A DNA stretch of 64,000 bases from Streptomyces sp. NBC_01408. GTDB taxonomy: Bacteria > Actinomycetota > Actinomycetes > Streptomycetales > Streptomycetaceae. Below are positions 26,031 through 34,229 of the stretch, in pieces. The translations under genes were made by a program, and so were the position numbers. Below the pieces are notes generated by a model, which saw only the letters and a program-made list of their open reading frames with translations, was not told the DNA's origin and made no database searches. Position 1 is the first letter of the stretch; every line of letters starts with the position of its first letter. Where the stretch lies: the NCBI RefSeq assembly GCF_026340255.1, contig NZ_JAPEPJ010000004.1, positions 1 through 64,000 on the forward strand. The letters are read 5' to 3'.

Positions 26031-26206
26031 CACCGCTGCCGCGAAGAGGCGGCCCGCCGGGTGGCGCGGTTCGACCTCGGGGAACAGTCGTCGTGCGCGT
26101 ACGAAGGCGGCCGGACACCGGACGCCGAGAACTCCGAGTCGTCGACCAGATTCGCCGGGACCGCCGCCACCGGGTGGTCGCAGTACACACAGAACTCGCC
26201 GCTCAC
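26030..26206 (-). CDS. 58-residue Cys-containing micro-protein (second of three)
   Basis: GTG start at 26206, overlapping the stop of the upstream micro-gene. Begins VSGEFCVYCDHPVAAVP, a CxxC followed by His, then GVRPPSYAHDDCSPRSN, a second His/Cys pair, so one zinc site is likely. Short genes of this look often follow XRE regulators in Streptomyces (from memory of the genus). No function known. Confidence 0.6.
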   Translation of the reverse strand: MSGEFCVYCDHPVAAVPANLVDDSEFSASGVRPPSYAHDDCSPRSNRATRRAASSRQR

Positions 26207-26334
26207 CGAACGGCCTCGATGTCGGCGACGGCCGTCTGCGGGTCACCGGCCTCACCGGCTGGGAGCAGTGCTCTCGTGACAGCCCCGCAGTCCCAGCACG
26301 CCTCCCCGTGCAGGCGTGCAACGCTGATGCTCAT
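26203..26334 (-). CDS. 43-residue CxxC micro-protein (first of three)
   Basis: ATG at 26334 preceded by GGGAGCGGGAA. Begins MSISVARLHGEACWDCGAV with a CWDC knuckle and ends with DIEAVR. Its TGA overlaps the GTG of the next gene. Good stop-start coupling of three consecutive frames is the main evidence that these are genes. Confidence 0.6.
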   Translation of the reverse strand: MSISVARLHGEACWDCGAVTRALLPAGEAGDPQTAVADIEAVR

Positions 26335-26429
26335 TTCCCGCTCCCATCTGCCGTGCCGTGTGGGCAGATGCAGGATGGGCGACGGCGAGCGCTACAAGGG
26401 ATACAGCTCGTATCCCCTCTCGGCAGAAG

Positions 26430-27599
26430 TCAGACGGCGCCGATCCAATCGGCGAACGCGGTCAGGCTCTCGGCGTCGGCCCGCTTGATGCGGCGAATCG
26501 TCTCGATGTCCTCGCGCGCCCATGGATGCCCCCGGACATGCTGCGGGGCGAGACGCCGAGCCACCTTCAGGGACTCGAACGCGGCATCGGGGCAACCCGC
26601 CCACAGCTGGGCACGCCCCAGCTCGACGTAGAACCCAGACCGGCGCTCGGCGGGAATCTCGTCCCCGGGTTTCCACTCCCGAGCCACGTCCAGGGCGACG
26701 CCGATGTGGTCCCGGCCGAGGCTGACCGCGACGGCCACCTGATGAATCCGGACGCTGGACGGGCCGAACGCGGTGCCCAGGTAGACGCCTTCGGCCAGGC
26801 CGTCCGCGAGCTGCTCGGCATCGTCGAGGTGCCCGTAGGCTGCGGCTGCGTTGCCGGCGCGGGCCGCTACCACGGCGGTCCGCATGTGCAGGGCGCCCCG
26901 GACAGCCGCGCCACGTTCGGCGCCCACCCGCGGAACGGCGTCGAGTGCCCGCTCCAGAACAGCCTGACCGGCGCGATAAGCCCGCGCCGCGAGAAACGTC
27001 TCCGCGTGGACGTAGGCAGCCGTGGCGACCACATCCGGGTCCCCGGTCTGAGCGGCGGCCCACCGCATGACGTCGATCAGCCGGGCCGACAGGTCGTAAG
27101 CGCCGTACTTGTACGCCACGGCGTCTACCGCCCGGGCCGCAGCGACGACAAGACGGGCAGCCTCAGCGCGGCCCGCGCCAGTGGCAGCGGGCAGGTGGGC
27201 GAGCGCGTCGGCAAGCAGCGCGGGCGCCGCAGCGGCGATGCGTCCGTACTGGGCCGCGAGCCGCCAGCCGGTCGCCTCCTGCACTGCCCGCGTGAGTTCC
27301 GCCAGCGAGCGCGCGGGCGGGTCGAGGGCGATGTCGTACCCGGCGATGGCCGCCGAGATCGCCGGCAGTGCGGCGTGCACCCGACGGTGGGTACCGGTGT
27401 ACGCCGGATCGAGCCGGGACGCGTCCACGCCGAGCGCGGAGGCCAGCGCCTCCAGTACGACCGGCGACGGTGTGCGGACTCCCCGCTCAATGCTCTTCAC
27501 CATGGGCAGGGAGACATGCGACTCGCGGGCGAGATCCTGCTGAGTCATGCGCCGGGCCCGGCGCCGTGCGGCGATCCGCTGCCCGATGTGATCGGCCAT
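26430..27599 (-). CDS. XRE-family regulator with TPR-like C-terminal domain
   Basis: 389 residues from the ATG at 27599 (an in-frame start 27 bp upstream is less likely). HTH_3 at about 5-60: IGQRIAARRRARRMTQQDLA and HVSLPMVKSIERG. The rest is Ala-rich helical sequence of TPR-like repeats, the usual actinobacterial form. Heads a minus-strand cassette with the three Cys micro-proteins. Function in the cell unknown. Confidence 0.82.
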   Translation of the reverse strand: MADHIGQRIAARRRARRMTQQDLARESHVSLPMVKSIERGVRTPSPVVLEALASALGVDASRLDPAYTGTHRRVHAALPAISAAIAGYDIALDPPARSLAELTRAVQEATGWRLAAQYGRIAAAAPALLADALAHLPAATGAGRAEAARLVVAAARAVDAVAYKYGAYDLSARLIDVMRWAAAQTGDPDVVATAAYVHAETFLAARAYRAGQAVLERALDAVPRVGAERGAAVRGALHMRTAVVAARAGNAAAAYGHLDDAEQLADGLAEGVYLGTAFGPSSVRIHQVAVAVSLGRDHIGVALDVAREWKPGDEIPAERRSGFYVELGRAQLWAGCPDAAFESLKVARRLAPQHVRGHPWAREDIETIRRIKRADAESLTAFADWIGAV

Positions 27600-27637
27600 G
27601 CGCGCACCGTACCGCCCGCGGAACAACCGTGCTGCGC

Positions 27638-28279
27638 CTACTGCTTGACGATATCGACGAGGTCGTTCAATGAGTCGATCGACCAGTCGGCGGCCGCCCG
27701 GACCGTGGGATCGTCAGCCCACCAGAACCCCCACGGTCCGCGCCGCAGGTGCGCGGTCCGCAACCCTGCCTCCCGGGCCGGAACAACATCGTTGGCCGGA
27801 TGGTCGCCTACGTACAGGGTCTCGTCCGCAGGAGCTCCGGACACCTCCAGCACGCGAGCGAAGAACCCTGCGTCGGGCTTCGCCACCCCCCAGTCCCCGG
27901 ACGTCGCGATCAGATCCGCCGACAGGTTCAGGGCGCGTAGCAGCTCGCCCGCACGCCTGGTCTGGTTCCCGGCGACAACGACCCGGGCCCCGGCCTCGCG
28001 GAGTGCTGCAAGCGCCGGGCGGACGTCCTCGTACAGGTCGCTGTCGTCGAGCTGCTCGCCATGACCGGCGGCCTCTCGCGCCGCGTACTCGGCTGCCACG
28101 TCAAGGCCCGGCCTCAGCATGCGGAGCGCATCGGCATTGTCCCGGCCATCGACCACCACGGCACCGACGAGGGCGGACAGAGTGTGTCTGGGCACGCTCA
28201 GCCAGTCGGCCCACGCCCCCCAGTACCGGTCATCGCGGGTCAGGGTCTCGCCTACGTCCAACACGACGGTACGGATCAC
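27638..28279 (-). CDS. HAD-superfamily hydrolase
   Basis: 213 residues. Motif I VVLDVGETLT with nucleophile Asp8 (the second Asp of DxD is Gly-Glu, as in the DxGxT subset), motif II VVVAGNQTR near 103, Lys in GVAKPDAGFF and motif IV YVGDHPANDVVPAREAG near 160. Probably a phosphatase; substrate unknown. Transcribed in the same direction as the XRE gene, 38 bp before it. Confidence 0.85.
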   Translation of the reverse strand: MIRTVVLDVGETLTRDDRYWGAWADWLSVPRHTLSALVGAVVVDGRDNADALRMLRPGLDVAAEYAAREAAGHGEQLDDSDLYEDVRPALAALREAGARVVVAGNQTRRAGELLRALNLSADLIATSGDWGVAKPDAGFFARVLEVSGAPADETLYVGDHPANDVVPAREAGLRTAHLRRGPWGFWWADDPTVRAAADWSIDSLNDLVDIVKQ

Positions 28280-28494
28280 CGGGCCAGCCTACGGGCCGGA
28301 ATCCGACGAGCGGGAGGGGACTTTGTGGCAGCCCTCTGCGCTCGTCCGCTCGGCACGAAGGGAGACCCGCCGCGGCTCCTGCGCGTCGGCGCCGCCTACG
28401 CTCGTCGGATGGCGGGCGATGAGCCCGTGGCAGGACGCAACGGTGGGCCGGGAACCGGCAGAGATCCTGGCACCCGTGACCAAGGGGGTATGAC

Positions 28495-28809
28495 ATGGGC
28501 GTGCCGCAGCCGATGACACACGAGCAGATCGCCGAGCAGCTGGCCGGCCTGCCGGGGTGGGAACAGGACGGGGATGCGATCACCCGCACCTACCCCATCC
28601 GCTACCACGCGGCGGTGGCCGCGATCGTGACGATCGCCGACCGGTCCCGGCGTATCCAGCACCATGCAGACCTTGATCTCCGCATCGATCACCTGCGCGC
28701 TTCGATCACCACCCACGACGCGGGCAACCGCCTGACCCGAGCCGATTTCGATCTCGCTCACCGGATCGACGAGATCGTGGCCGCACATCAGGCGATTCCG
28801 TTGGACTGA
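28495..28809 (+). CDS. Pterin-4a-carbinolamine dehydratase
   Basis: 104 residues, ATG at 28495 with AAGGGGGT before it. PCD/DCoH fold: the core motif appears as IQHHADLDLRIDHLRASITTHD followed by GNRLTRADFDLAHRIDEI. Dehydrates 4a-hydroxytetrahydropterin to recycle the cofactor of aromatic amino acid hydroxylases; a moonlighting role is possible. No pterin hydroxylase is visible nearby. Confidence 0.88.
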   Translation: MGVPQPMTHEQIAEQLAGLPGWEQDGDAITRTYPIRYHAAVAAIVTIADRSRRIQHHADLDLRIDHLRASITTHDAGNRLTRADFDLAHRIDEIVAAHQAIPLD

Positions 28810-28853
28810 CCCTGGACACACGGCCGGAAGAGGGTCCCGCCCTGCCCATGCGC

Positions 28854-28882
28854 CGATCCCTTGCCCGTCAGGAAAGGGATCG
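28854..28882. terminator. Convergent terminator hairpin
   Basis: CGATCCCTT (28854-28862) pairs with 28874-28882, 11-nt loop. Sits between the dehydratase and the winged-helix gene ending at 28897. Confidence 0.6.
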
Positions 28883-29728
28883 TGCCGTCGGCTTCGTCAT
28901 GCTGTGCGTCGCAGGGGTACGACGTTGCTGCGGCTCGGCTGGGCTGCCGGGCCGAGGCCGTAGTACGTGATGTTCCCGTGGCGCTGCGCCACTTTCAGCC
29001 AGCCGGCCGCCGTGAGGGCGGGCAGTTGCTTGCAGAACGTCGTCCGGTTCATGCCCATCGCCTCTGCGATCTCCTGGCCGGTCATGACAACGCCGTACGC
29101 GAAGTCCGGGTCCTTCACGGCAGTCAGGTAGAACAGCACGATCCGCATCTCTGGGTGGGTCAGGGACAGGGTCTTCGCAAGGACCGCGGGATCGACCCCG
29201 TCCTCGACAAGCCTGTACGCGCTCATGCCGTGCGTCCTTTCTGCTCTGCTCGGGGATACCGGGGGTGACGGGCTCACGATAGGCCTCGGCATCCTCGTGC
29301 TGCTGCTTCCCGCCGCTTCGCGAGGCGTGGTGCGGAGTGGCCCGGTAGTAGACGGTCCGCCCGTGCCTCTCGGCTTCGAGGATCCACCTGCCCTTGGCGA
29401 GCTTCTTCATCGCCGAGGCCACGGTCCGCGTCGTGATGCCGAGGTAGTTGGCCATCCTCTGCCGTGACCAGCGCAGTACATCGCCGCGCTTCTCAGGGCC
29501 GTGCACGTGCAGCGCAAGGATGTCCCGGTCCGAGGGAGTCAGTCCGGACTCCTTGTTCAGGACCGCCATGCCCGTCCGGTTGCTTACGGCGGAGAAGCCC
29601 CCAGGGAAGTTGTAAGCGGGCGTTCTTGTATCGGCGTCCAGGTCTTCGAGTTCCTGGATCAGGCCGGTCTCAAGGTCGGCGAACCGACGCACGCGTGCAG
29701 GCTTTGCCGGCATCTCAGCAAGGCTCAT
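28868..29728 (-). CDS. Winged-helix DNA-binding protein with anomalous long C-terminus
   Basis: 286 codons from the ATG at 29728 (SD CGGGGGAAAG). The first ~165 residues look real: ARVRRFADLETGLIQELEDL, then an HTH (RQRMANYLGITTRTVASAMK) and wing (GRWILEAERHGRTVYYRATP). The last ~120 overlap the next winged-helix gene in another frame, are Arg/Pro-rich and run through the terminator at 28854, so they may be an accident of a lost stop or a frameshift. The HTH-wing resembles that of the 109-residue neighbour. Confidence 0.55.
   Translation of the reverse strand: MSLAEMPAKPARVRRFADLETGLIQELEDLDADTRTPAYNFPGGFSAVSNRTGMAVLNKESGLTPSDRDILALHVHGPEKRGDVLRWSRQRMANYLGITTRTVASAMKKLAKGRWILEAERHGRTVYYRATPHHASRSGGKQQHEDAEAYREPVTPGIPEQSRKDARHERVQACRGRGRSRGPCEDPVPDPPRDADRAVLPDCREGPGLRVRRCHDRPGDRRGDGHEPDDVLQATARPHGGRLAESGAAPREHHVLRPRPGSPAEPQQRRTPATHSMTKPTARSLS
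28897..29226 (-). CDS. Winged-helix DNA-binding protein
   Basis: 109 residues from the ATG at 29226 (AAAGGA 8 nt upstream). MRIVLFYLTAVKDPDFAYG, then an HTH at about 50-75 (TGQEIAEAMGMNRTTFCKQL) and a wing (AAGWLKVAQRHGNITYYGLG). MarR/replication-initiator-like in layout. Its start lies inside a longer frame of the preceding gene. Resembles a local regulator of a mobile or defence-type block; target unknown. Confidence 0.7.
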   Translation of the reverse strand: MSAYRLVEDGVDPAVLAKTLSLTHPEMRIVLFYLTAVKDPDFAYGVVMTGQEIAEAMGMNRTTFCKQLPALTAAGWLKVAQRHGNITYYGLGPAAQPSRSNVVPLRRTA

Positions 29729-29845
29729 CTTTCCCCCGGAGAACAATCACGGGGAGAGTATTTCATGAAACTGTTCCCAACAGCAACACTTCACATATGA
29801 CTTAAGTAGATACTTTTATCCGATTATTCAAGTCCTGCCTGATGG

Positions 29846-29925
29846 TGAAATCAGAGACACATCACTGTTCCTCAGAGCCACAATATTGTGTCGCTGATTT
29901 CAACTTAAGATGAAATCAGCGACAC
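29846..29925. promoter_or_regulatory. AT-rich operator region with three copies of a 15-bp motif
   Basis: TGAAATCAGAGACAC (29846-29860, plus), the inverted copy GTGTCGCTGATTTCA (29888-29902) and TGAAATCAGCGACAC (29911-29925). The last two form a perfect 15-bp dyad around ACTTAAGA. It lies 120-200 bp upstream of the winged-helix gene starting at 29728, in the most AT-rich stretch of the window, so is probably its operator. Confidence 0.65.
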
Positions 29926-30437
29926 TTCTGAATCGACGTTTCCGCAGGTCAGAGGTGTTCAAGTCGCGCGTCCCTCTTAGGTATATACACAGGACGCCGC
30001 AGAACAGGCCCTGGCCACCCCGGGCCTGCCGAACAGCAGCCGGCAACAGGGACGGCTGCACTCGTCGGGATCCGAGCCGTCACTGTCGGAGGCGCCCGGG
30101 CTGTCGAGTCCGAACGCCCCGGGGGGCGTCCGCCCTCACCAGCGGGGGCTCGTCCACCGTCGGCGGCGACCGGGTCCGTGCGGGGCTTCGATGGATACAG
30201 TGGCCGGCGCCGGTGGGGGCTGAGCGAATTCCGAATTGCCGGTGTCCGGCTTGCGGGTCTCGTCTGGGCACACCTTCTATGGCTGAGGTCTTTCAGGTCC
30301 GGCCGGGGCTGGGCACGCACGTCAGGGCCGAGGTCTGGAGCCGGCCAGGCGTCAGCCCGCGGGGAGGCGCACGTAGAGGGCGATCGCGAAAATGCCGGGC
30401 GGGCCGGGGCCGGGGCGCAGCCGGAGGGCGGGCATGA
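29926..30437. other. Intergenic region without a convincing gene
   Basis: GC rises sharply after about 29990. A minus-strand tail ending at 30352 reads IFAIALYVRLPAG then stop and looks like the decayed C-terminus of a lost gene. Nothing else is supported. Confidence 0.4.
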
Positions 30438-30467
30438 CGAAGGCCCCGGGTGGGGCCGGGGCCTTCG
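30438..30467. terminator. Hairpin terminator of the methyltransferase-like gene
   Basis: CGAAGGCCCCG (30438-30448) pairs with 30457-30467, 8-nt loop, 20 bp beyond the minus-strand stop at 30488. Confidence 0.65.
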
Positions 30468-30487
30468 GGGTGGTGCCGGGCTGAGGG

Positions 30488-31522
30488 TTAGACCGGGATG
30501 GCTTCCACGATCGAGACCGGGGAGCCCGTCGGGACGACGCGCTCCAGCTTGAAGCCGGCGCGGGCGACCAGGTCCGCGTACTGGGTGGCGGTGCGCTCCT
30601 TGCCGCCGACGAGCAGCATCAGCCACATGTCGACGAGCTTGCCCGAGTGCGGGGCGTTGAGCTCGTCCTCCGGGATCACCATCTCGACCAGCAGCAGCTT
30701 GCCGCCGGGCTTGATGGCCGCGCGGACGTTGCGCAGGATCTCCAGCACCTGGTGCTCGGGCCAGTCGTGCACGATGTGCTTGAGGACGTACGCGTCGCCG
30801 CCCTCGACGACCGGGTCGAACAGCCCGCCCGCGTGGGTGCTGCTGCGGTCCGCGACGCCCTGCTCGGCGAGGAATTCGGCCGCGCCGTTCCCGCCGACGC
30901 GGGGGTCGGAGAGGATTCCGCGGGTGTTCGGCGCGCTCTGCAGGATTCCCGAGAGAAGTCCACCCTGGCCGCCGCAGAAGTCCACGACCGTGCCGAATTC
31001 CGAGAAGTCGTAGGAGCCGACGACCGGCTGGGTCTCGGTGTCGGACATGTTGCCCATGCCCTTGATGAACACCTGGCCGTACTCCGGGTTCGCCTCCAGG
31101 TATTCGAAGGCGCCCATGCCGCGCAGCTTCGGCAGGCTCGGCTCGCCGGTGCGCACGGAGTCCAGCAGGTGGCTCCAGTCCTCCCAGTGGATCGGGTGGC
31201 CCATCAGCACGGCGATGTCGCGCATCGTCAGCGGGTGGTCCGCGCGCAGCGCGTCGGCCATCGGGGTCAGCGCGTAGGTGCCGTCCTCGCGTCCCTCGAA
31301 GATGTGGTGGCTGGCGAGCAGCCGCAGCAGCCGGTGGATGGCCTCCGCGTCCGCGTCGACCCGCTCCGCGATCTGCGCGGGTGCCAGCGGTCCCTCGTAC
31401 AGGACCTCGGCGATCCGCAGCTCGGCGGCGACGTGAATCGCCTGCGTGACCATGGAGCCCATGGCCAGCTCCAGCAGCGCGAACGGCGCGAACTGGGCGG
31501 GAGGGGGCGGCAATGCGGGCAT
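30488..31522 (-). CDS. O-methyltransferase-like enzyme (AcmD/family 2)
   Basis: 344 residues from the ATG at 31522 (SD GGAGGAA). N-terminal dimerisation helices (QFAPFALLELAMGSMVTQAI, IAERVDADAEAIHRLLRLLA) and C-terminal SAM-fold domain. The glycine loop reads DFCGGQGG (residues 181-188) in place of the usual DVGGGxG. The HDW motif (His252) is present. In kinamycin biosynthesis the methyltransferase-like AlpH couples glutamylhydrazine to the polyketide without using SAM (established knowledge, recalled); this protein is the only such candidate here, so it may do that rather than methylate. Inference only. Confidence 0.82.
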   Translation of the reverse strand: MPALPPPPAQFAPFALLELAMGSMVTQAIHVAAELRIAEVLYEGPLAPAQIAERVDADAEAIHRLLRLLASHHIFEGREDGTYALTPMADALRADHPLTMRDIAVLMGHPIHWEDWSHLLDSVRTGEPSLPKLRGMGAFEYLEANPEYGQVFIKGMGNMSDTETQPVVGSYDFSEFGTVVDFCGGQGGLLSGILQSAPNTRGILSDPRVGGNGAAEFLAEQGVADRSSTHAGGLFDPVVEGGDAYVLKHIVHDWPEHQVLEILRNVRAAIKPGGKLLLVEMVIPEDELNAPHSGKLVDMWLMLLVGGKERTATQYADLVARAGFKLERVVPTGSPVSIVEAIPV

Positions 31523-31585
31523 TCGGTTCCTCCAAGGCAGCAGCCTGAATTCTGTCCCAACCGCCGGAAGGGACCCGTCTCCCAC

Positions 31586-31709
31586 CCACGATAGGGAAAT
31601 TGCTCCAGGTGCCCTGGAGCCGTACTCGAATATGGCTGGTGCCGGGAATTCAGGTGTTCAACCGCCGAAATCCGGCAGTCGGACAGCGGCCGGTTTTCCC
31701 CTATCGTGG
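31586..31709. promoter_or_regulatory. Divergent promoter with mirrored CCACGATAGGG motifs
   Basis: CCACGATAGGG at 31586-31596 and its inverse CCCTATCGTGG at 31699-31709, one near each divergent gene, plus a perfect 8-bp dyad GCTCCAGG-TGC-CCTGGAGC at 31602-31620. The mirrored motifs suggest identical promoters or operators controlling the methyltransferase-like and ScyD-like genes together. Confidence 0.5.
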
Positions 31710-31763
31710 CGCAGGTTTCAATCTGCTCCCGGGGAAAACGGGGGGCGCCGACAAGGGAGAAAC

Positions 31764-32867
31764 ATGTCGAGTTCACGCAAGTCCTGGAAGAGGGCACTCC
31801 TGGCGGCGGGTGCGGCCGGCATCGTCGTCGCTCCGCTGGTCTCCGGGCCGGCGCAGGCCGATGCCGCGGTCGCGGGCACCGCGACGCTGGAGGTCCTGGC
31901 CACCGGCCTGAAGAACCCCCGCGACATCACCGCGCTCAACGACGGCACCCTGCTGGTGGCGGAGTCCGGCGAGGGCCTGGTGGGCTGCGCCGCGGGCGTG
32001 CAGTGCGCGGGGGCCACGGGCTCGATCTACAAGGTCAAGGGCACCTCCAAGAGCCGTGTCGTGACCGGACTGTCGTCCGTCGCCGCGGGCCCGGCCGCCG
32101 CCGGCGCCCCGGTCATCGCCGCGGGCCCGGCCCGCGTCGTGCCCGACCCGCAGGGCGGCTACCTCGTCCTGAGCAGCTTCGGCGGCAACCGCACCACCGC
32201 GGACCGTGACGCGCTCGGCGCCAACGCGAACCAGCTGGGCAAGCTCTTCCGCACCCGTGACGGCAAGGTCCTCGGCGACCTCGTCGACCACGAGACCCGG
32301 CTGAACCCGGACGCCGGCGACCTCAACGCCAACCCGTGGGGCTTCGTCCGCAACGGCTCCAGCTACCTGATCACCGACGCGGCCGCCAACACCGTGGTCC
32401 GCGCCGCGAGCGACGGCACCACCACCACGGCGCACATCCTGCCGAAGAACCAGCTGTCGAACACCACCGCCGCCGAGAGCGTGCCCACCGCCATCATCAA
32501 GGACTGGGACGGCACCCTCTACGTCGCCGACATGAGCGGCGGCAACCCGGGCGCCTCCCGCATCTGGAAGATCGAGCCGGGCGGCCAGCCGCAGGTGTTC
32601 GTCACCGGCCTGACCAACGTGGTGGACCTGGACTTCGACTGGAAGGGCGACCTCCTCGCCCTCACCTACAGCAAGACCACCCTGGCGGGCCCGCCCTCGG
32701 CCGGTGCGCTGATGGAGATCAACCAGTTCACCAAGGCGGTCAAGGAGATCCCGACCGGTGACCAGCTCAAGCAGCCGACCGGTCTCGCGGTCGACGTCTG
32801 GGGCGACGTGTACGTCACCAACAACACGGTCGGCACCGGCGGCCAGCTGGTGAAGGTCAAGTACTGA
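31764..32867 (+). CDS. Secreted ScyD/ScyE-family beta-propeller protein
   Basis: 367 residues from the ATG at 31764 (SD AGGGAGA). Signal peptide: KSWKRALLAAGAAGIVVAPL, cleavage likely after the Ala-Gln-Ala near 31-33. The rest is NHL-like propeller sequence (EVLATGLKNPRDITALNDGTL, IWKIEPGGQPQVFVTGL, QPTGLAVDVWGDVYVTNNT). The family is named from the cyanobacterial scytonemin cluster, where the Ebo genes also occur; here it stands directly upstream of an Ebo-type operon. Biochemical role unknown. Confidence 0.82.
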   Translation: MSSSRKSWKRALLAAGAAGIVVAPLVSGPAQADAAVAGTATLEVLATGLKNPRDITALNDGTLLVAESGEGLVGCAAGVQCAGATGSIYKVKGTSKSRVVTGLSSVAAGPAAAGAPVIAAGPARVVPDPQGGYLVLSSFGGNRTTADRDALGANANQLGKLFRTRDGKVLGDLVDHETRLNPDAGDLNANPWGFVRNGSSYLITDAAANTVVRAASDGTTTTAHILPKNQLSNTTAAESVPTAIIKDWDGTLYVADMSGGNPGASRIWKIEPGGQPQVFVTGLTNVVDLDFDWKGDLLALTYSKTTLAGPPSAGALMEINQFTKAVKEIPTGDQLKQPTGLAVDVWGDVYVTNNTVGTGGQLVKVKY

Positions 32868-32903
32868 CCTGAGCGCCCGCGCTGCGCGCACGCGCACGCT
32901 CTT

Positions 32904-32941
32904 CGACGGCCCCGCCGGTCCCCCAGCCGGCGGGGCCGTCG
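32904..32941. terminator. Hairpin terminator after the ScyD-like gene
   Basis: Perfect 15-bp arms CGACGGCCCCGCCGG (32904-32918) and 32927-32941, 8-nt loop. Confidence 0.8.
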
Positions 32942-33098
32942 GCGTGCGGCGGCGCGGTACGCGGTGGTGGGCGGTACTCCGGTGGGGAACGGCTCGGGCG
33001 GCGCTCGACGGCCGCCGGAGCGGGGCGTCCCGAAGCCGCCCGGATCGGCATCCTGGCCGGGCATCCACTTGCGAAATACGACGCCCATGGAGGCTGCC

Positions 33099-34229
33099 GT
33101 GTCCCTTCACGCCGAGACCCCCGCCGCCGGAGACCGGACCGGTGTGTGGTTCGTCGGGGCCCGCGGGTCGGTCGCCACGACGGCGGTCGCGGGCTGCGCG
33201 GCGCTGGCCGCGGGGCTCGTTCCGCCGACCGGTCTGGTCACCGAGGCTGCGGCCTTCGCCGGCGGCTCCCTGCCCGCGCTGGGTTCGCTGGTCTTCGGCG
33301 GCCACGACACGGCCGCCGCGCCGCTGCCCAAGCGCGCGGAGGAACTGGCCGCGCAGGGCGTGCTGCCGCACTGGCTGCCCGCCGCCGTGCAGGGCGAGCT
33401 CGCCGCGGCCGACGAGCGGATCCGTACGGGCGGACCGCTGCCGGGCGACGACCGCACCGGTGAGGAGCTGATCGCCGCCTTCGCCGCGGACATCGGGGAG
33501 TTCGCCCGGTCCACCGGGGTCGCGCGCGTGGTCGTGGTGAACGTGGCCTCGACCGAGCCGGTCCCGGCGGGCGACGAGCTGCCGGCCAGTTCCCTGTACG
33601 CGGCGGCGGCGCTGCGGGCCGGCTGCGCGTACGTCAACTTCACCCCGTCGGCCGGGCTGCACCACCCGCGGCTCGCGGAGGCGGCCCGGGCGTCGGGCCT
33701 GCCGTACGCGGGCCGCGACGGCAAGACCGGGCAGACGCTGCTGCGGGCGGTGCTCGCGCCGATGTTCCACCAGCGGGCGCTGACGGTACGGGCCTGGTCG
33801 GGCACGAACCTGCTGGGCGGCGGCGACGGGGCGTCCCTGGCCGACCCGGCGGCCGCGGCCGCGAAGAACGCGGGCAAGGAGCGGGTGCTGGCCGACAACC
33901 TGGGCTCGGTGCCCGAGGGCGAGGTGCACATCGACGACGTGCCGGCGCTCGGGGACTGGAAGACGGCCTGGGACCACGTGGCCTTCGACGGGTTCCTCGG
34001 GACGCGGATGGTGCTCCAGACGATCTGGCAGGGCTGCGACTCGGCGCTCGCCGCGCCGCTGGTCCTGGACCTGGCCCGGCTGGCGGCCCGCGCCCACGAG
34101 GCGGGGCTGACCGGGCCGCTGGACGGACTCGGCTTCTACTTCAAGGACCCCGACGGCGGATCCTCGGCCCTGCCCGAGCAGTACGCCGCGCTGCTGGACT
34201 TCGCCGCCCGCCTGGACGGGTCCCGGTGA
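33099..34229 (+). CDS. Inositol-3-phosphate-synthase-like protein (Ebo-type operon)
   Basis: 376 residues from the GTG at 33099, which has GGAGG 5 nt upstream; an ATG 12 bp earlier has none. NAD-binding GARGSVATTAV near the N-terminus, NVASTEP, and the synthase core GRDGKTGQT, then SGTNLLGGGDG, NLGSVPEGEVHIDDVPALGDWK and FDGFLGTRM. The family converts glucose-6-phosphate to inositol-1-phosphate; in this setting it may make a different cyclitol or prenyl acceptor. First gene of seven that overlap or nearly touch through 40312. Confidence 0.82.
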   Translation: MSLHAETPAAGDRTGVWFVGARGSVATTAVAGCAALAAGLVPPTGLVTEAAAFAGGSLPALGSLVFGGHDTAAAPLPKRAEELAAQGVLPHWLPAAVQGELAAADERIRTGGPLPGDDRTGEELIAAFAADIGEFARSTGVARVVVVNVASTEPVPAGDELPASSLYAAAALRAGCAYVNFTPSAGLHHPRLAEAARASGLPYAGRDGKTGQTLLRAVLAPMFHQRALTVRAWSGTNLLGGGDGASLADPAAAAAKNAGKERVLADNLGSVPEGEVHIDDVPALGDWKTAWDHVAFDGFLGTRMVLQTIWQGCDSALAAPLVLDLARLAARAHEAGLTGPLDGLGFYFKDPDGGSSALPEQYAALLDFAARLDGSR

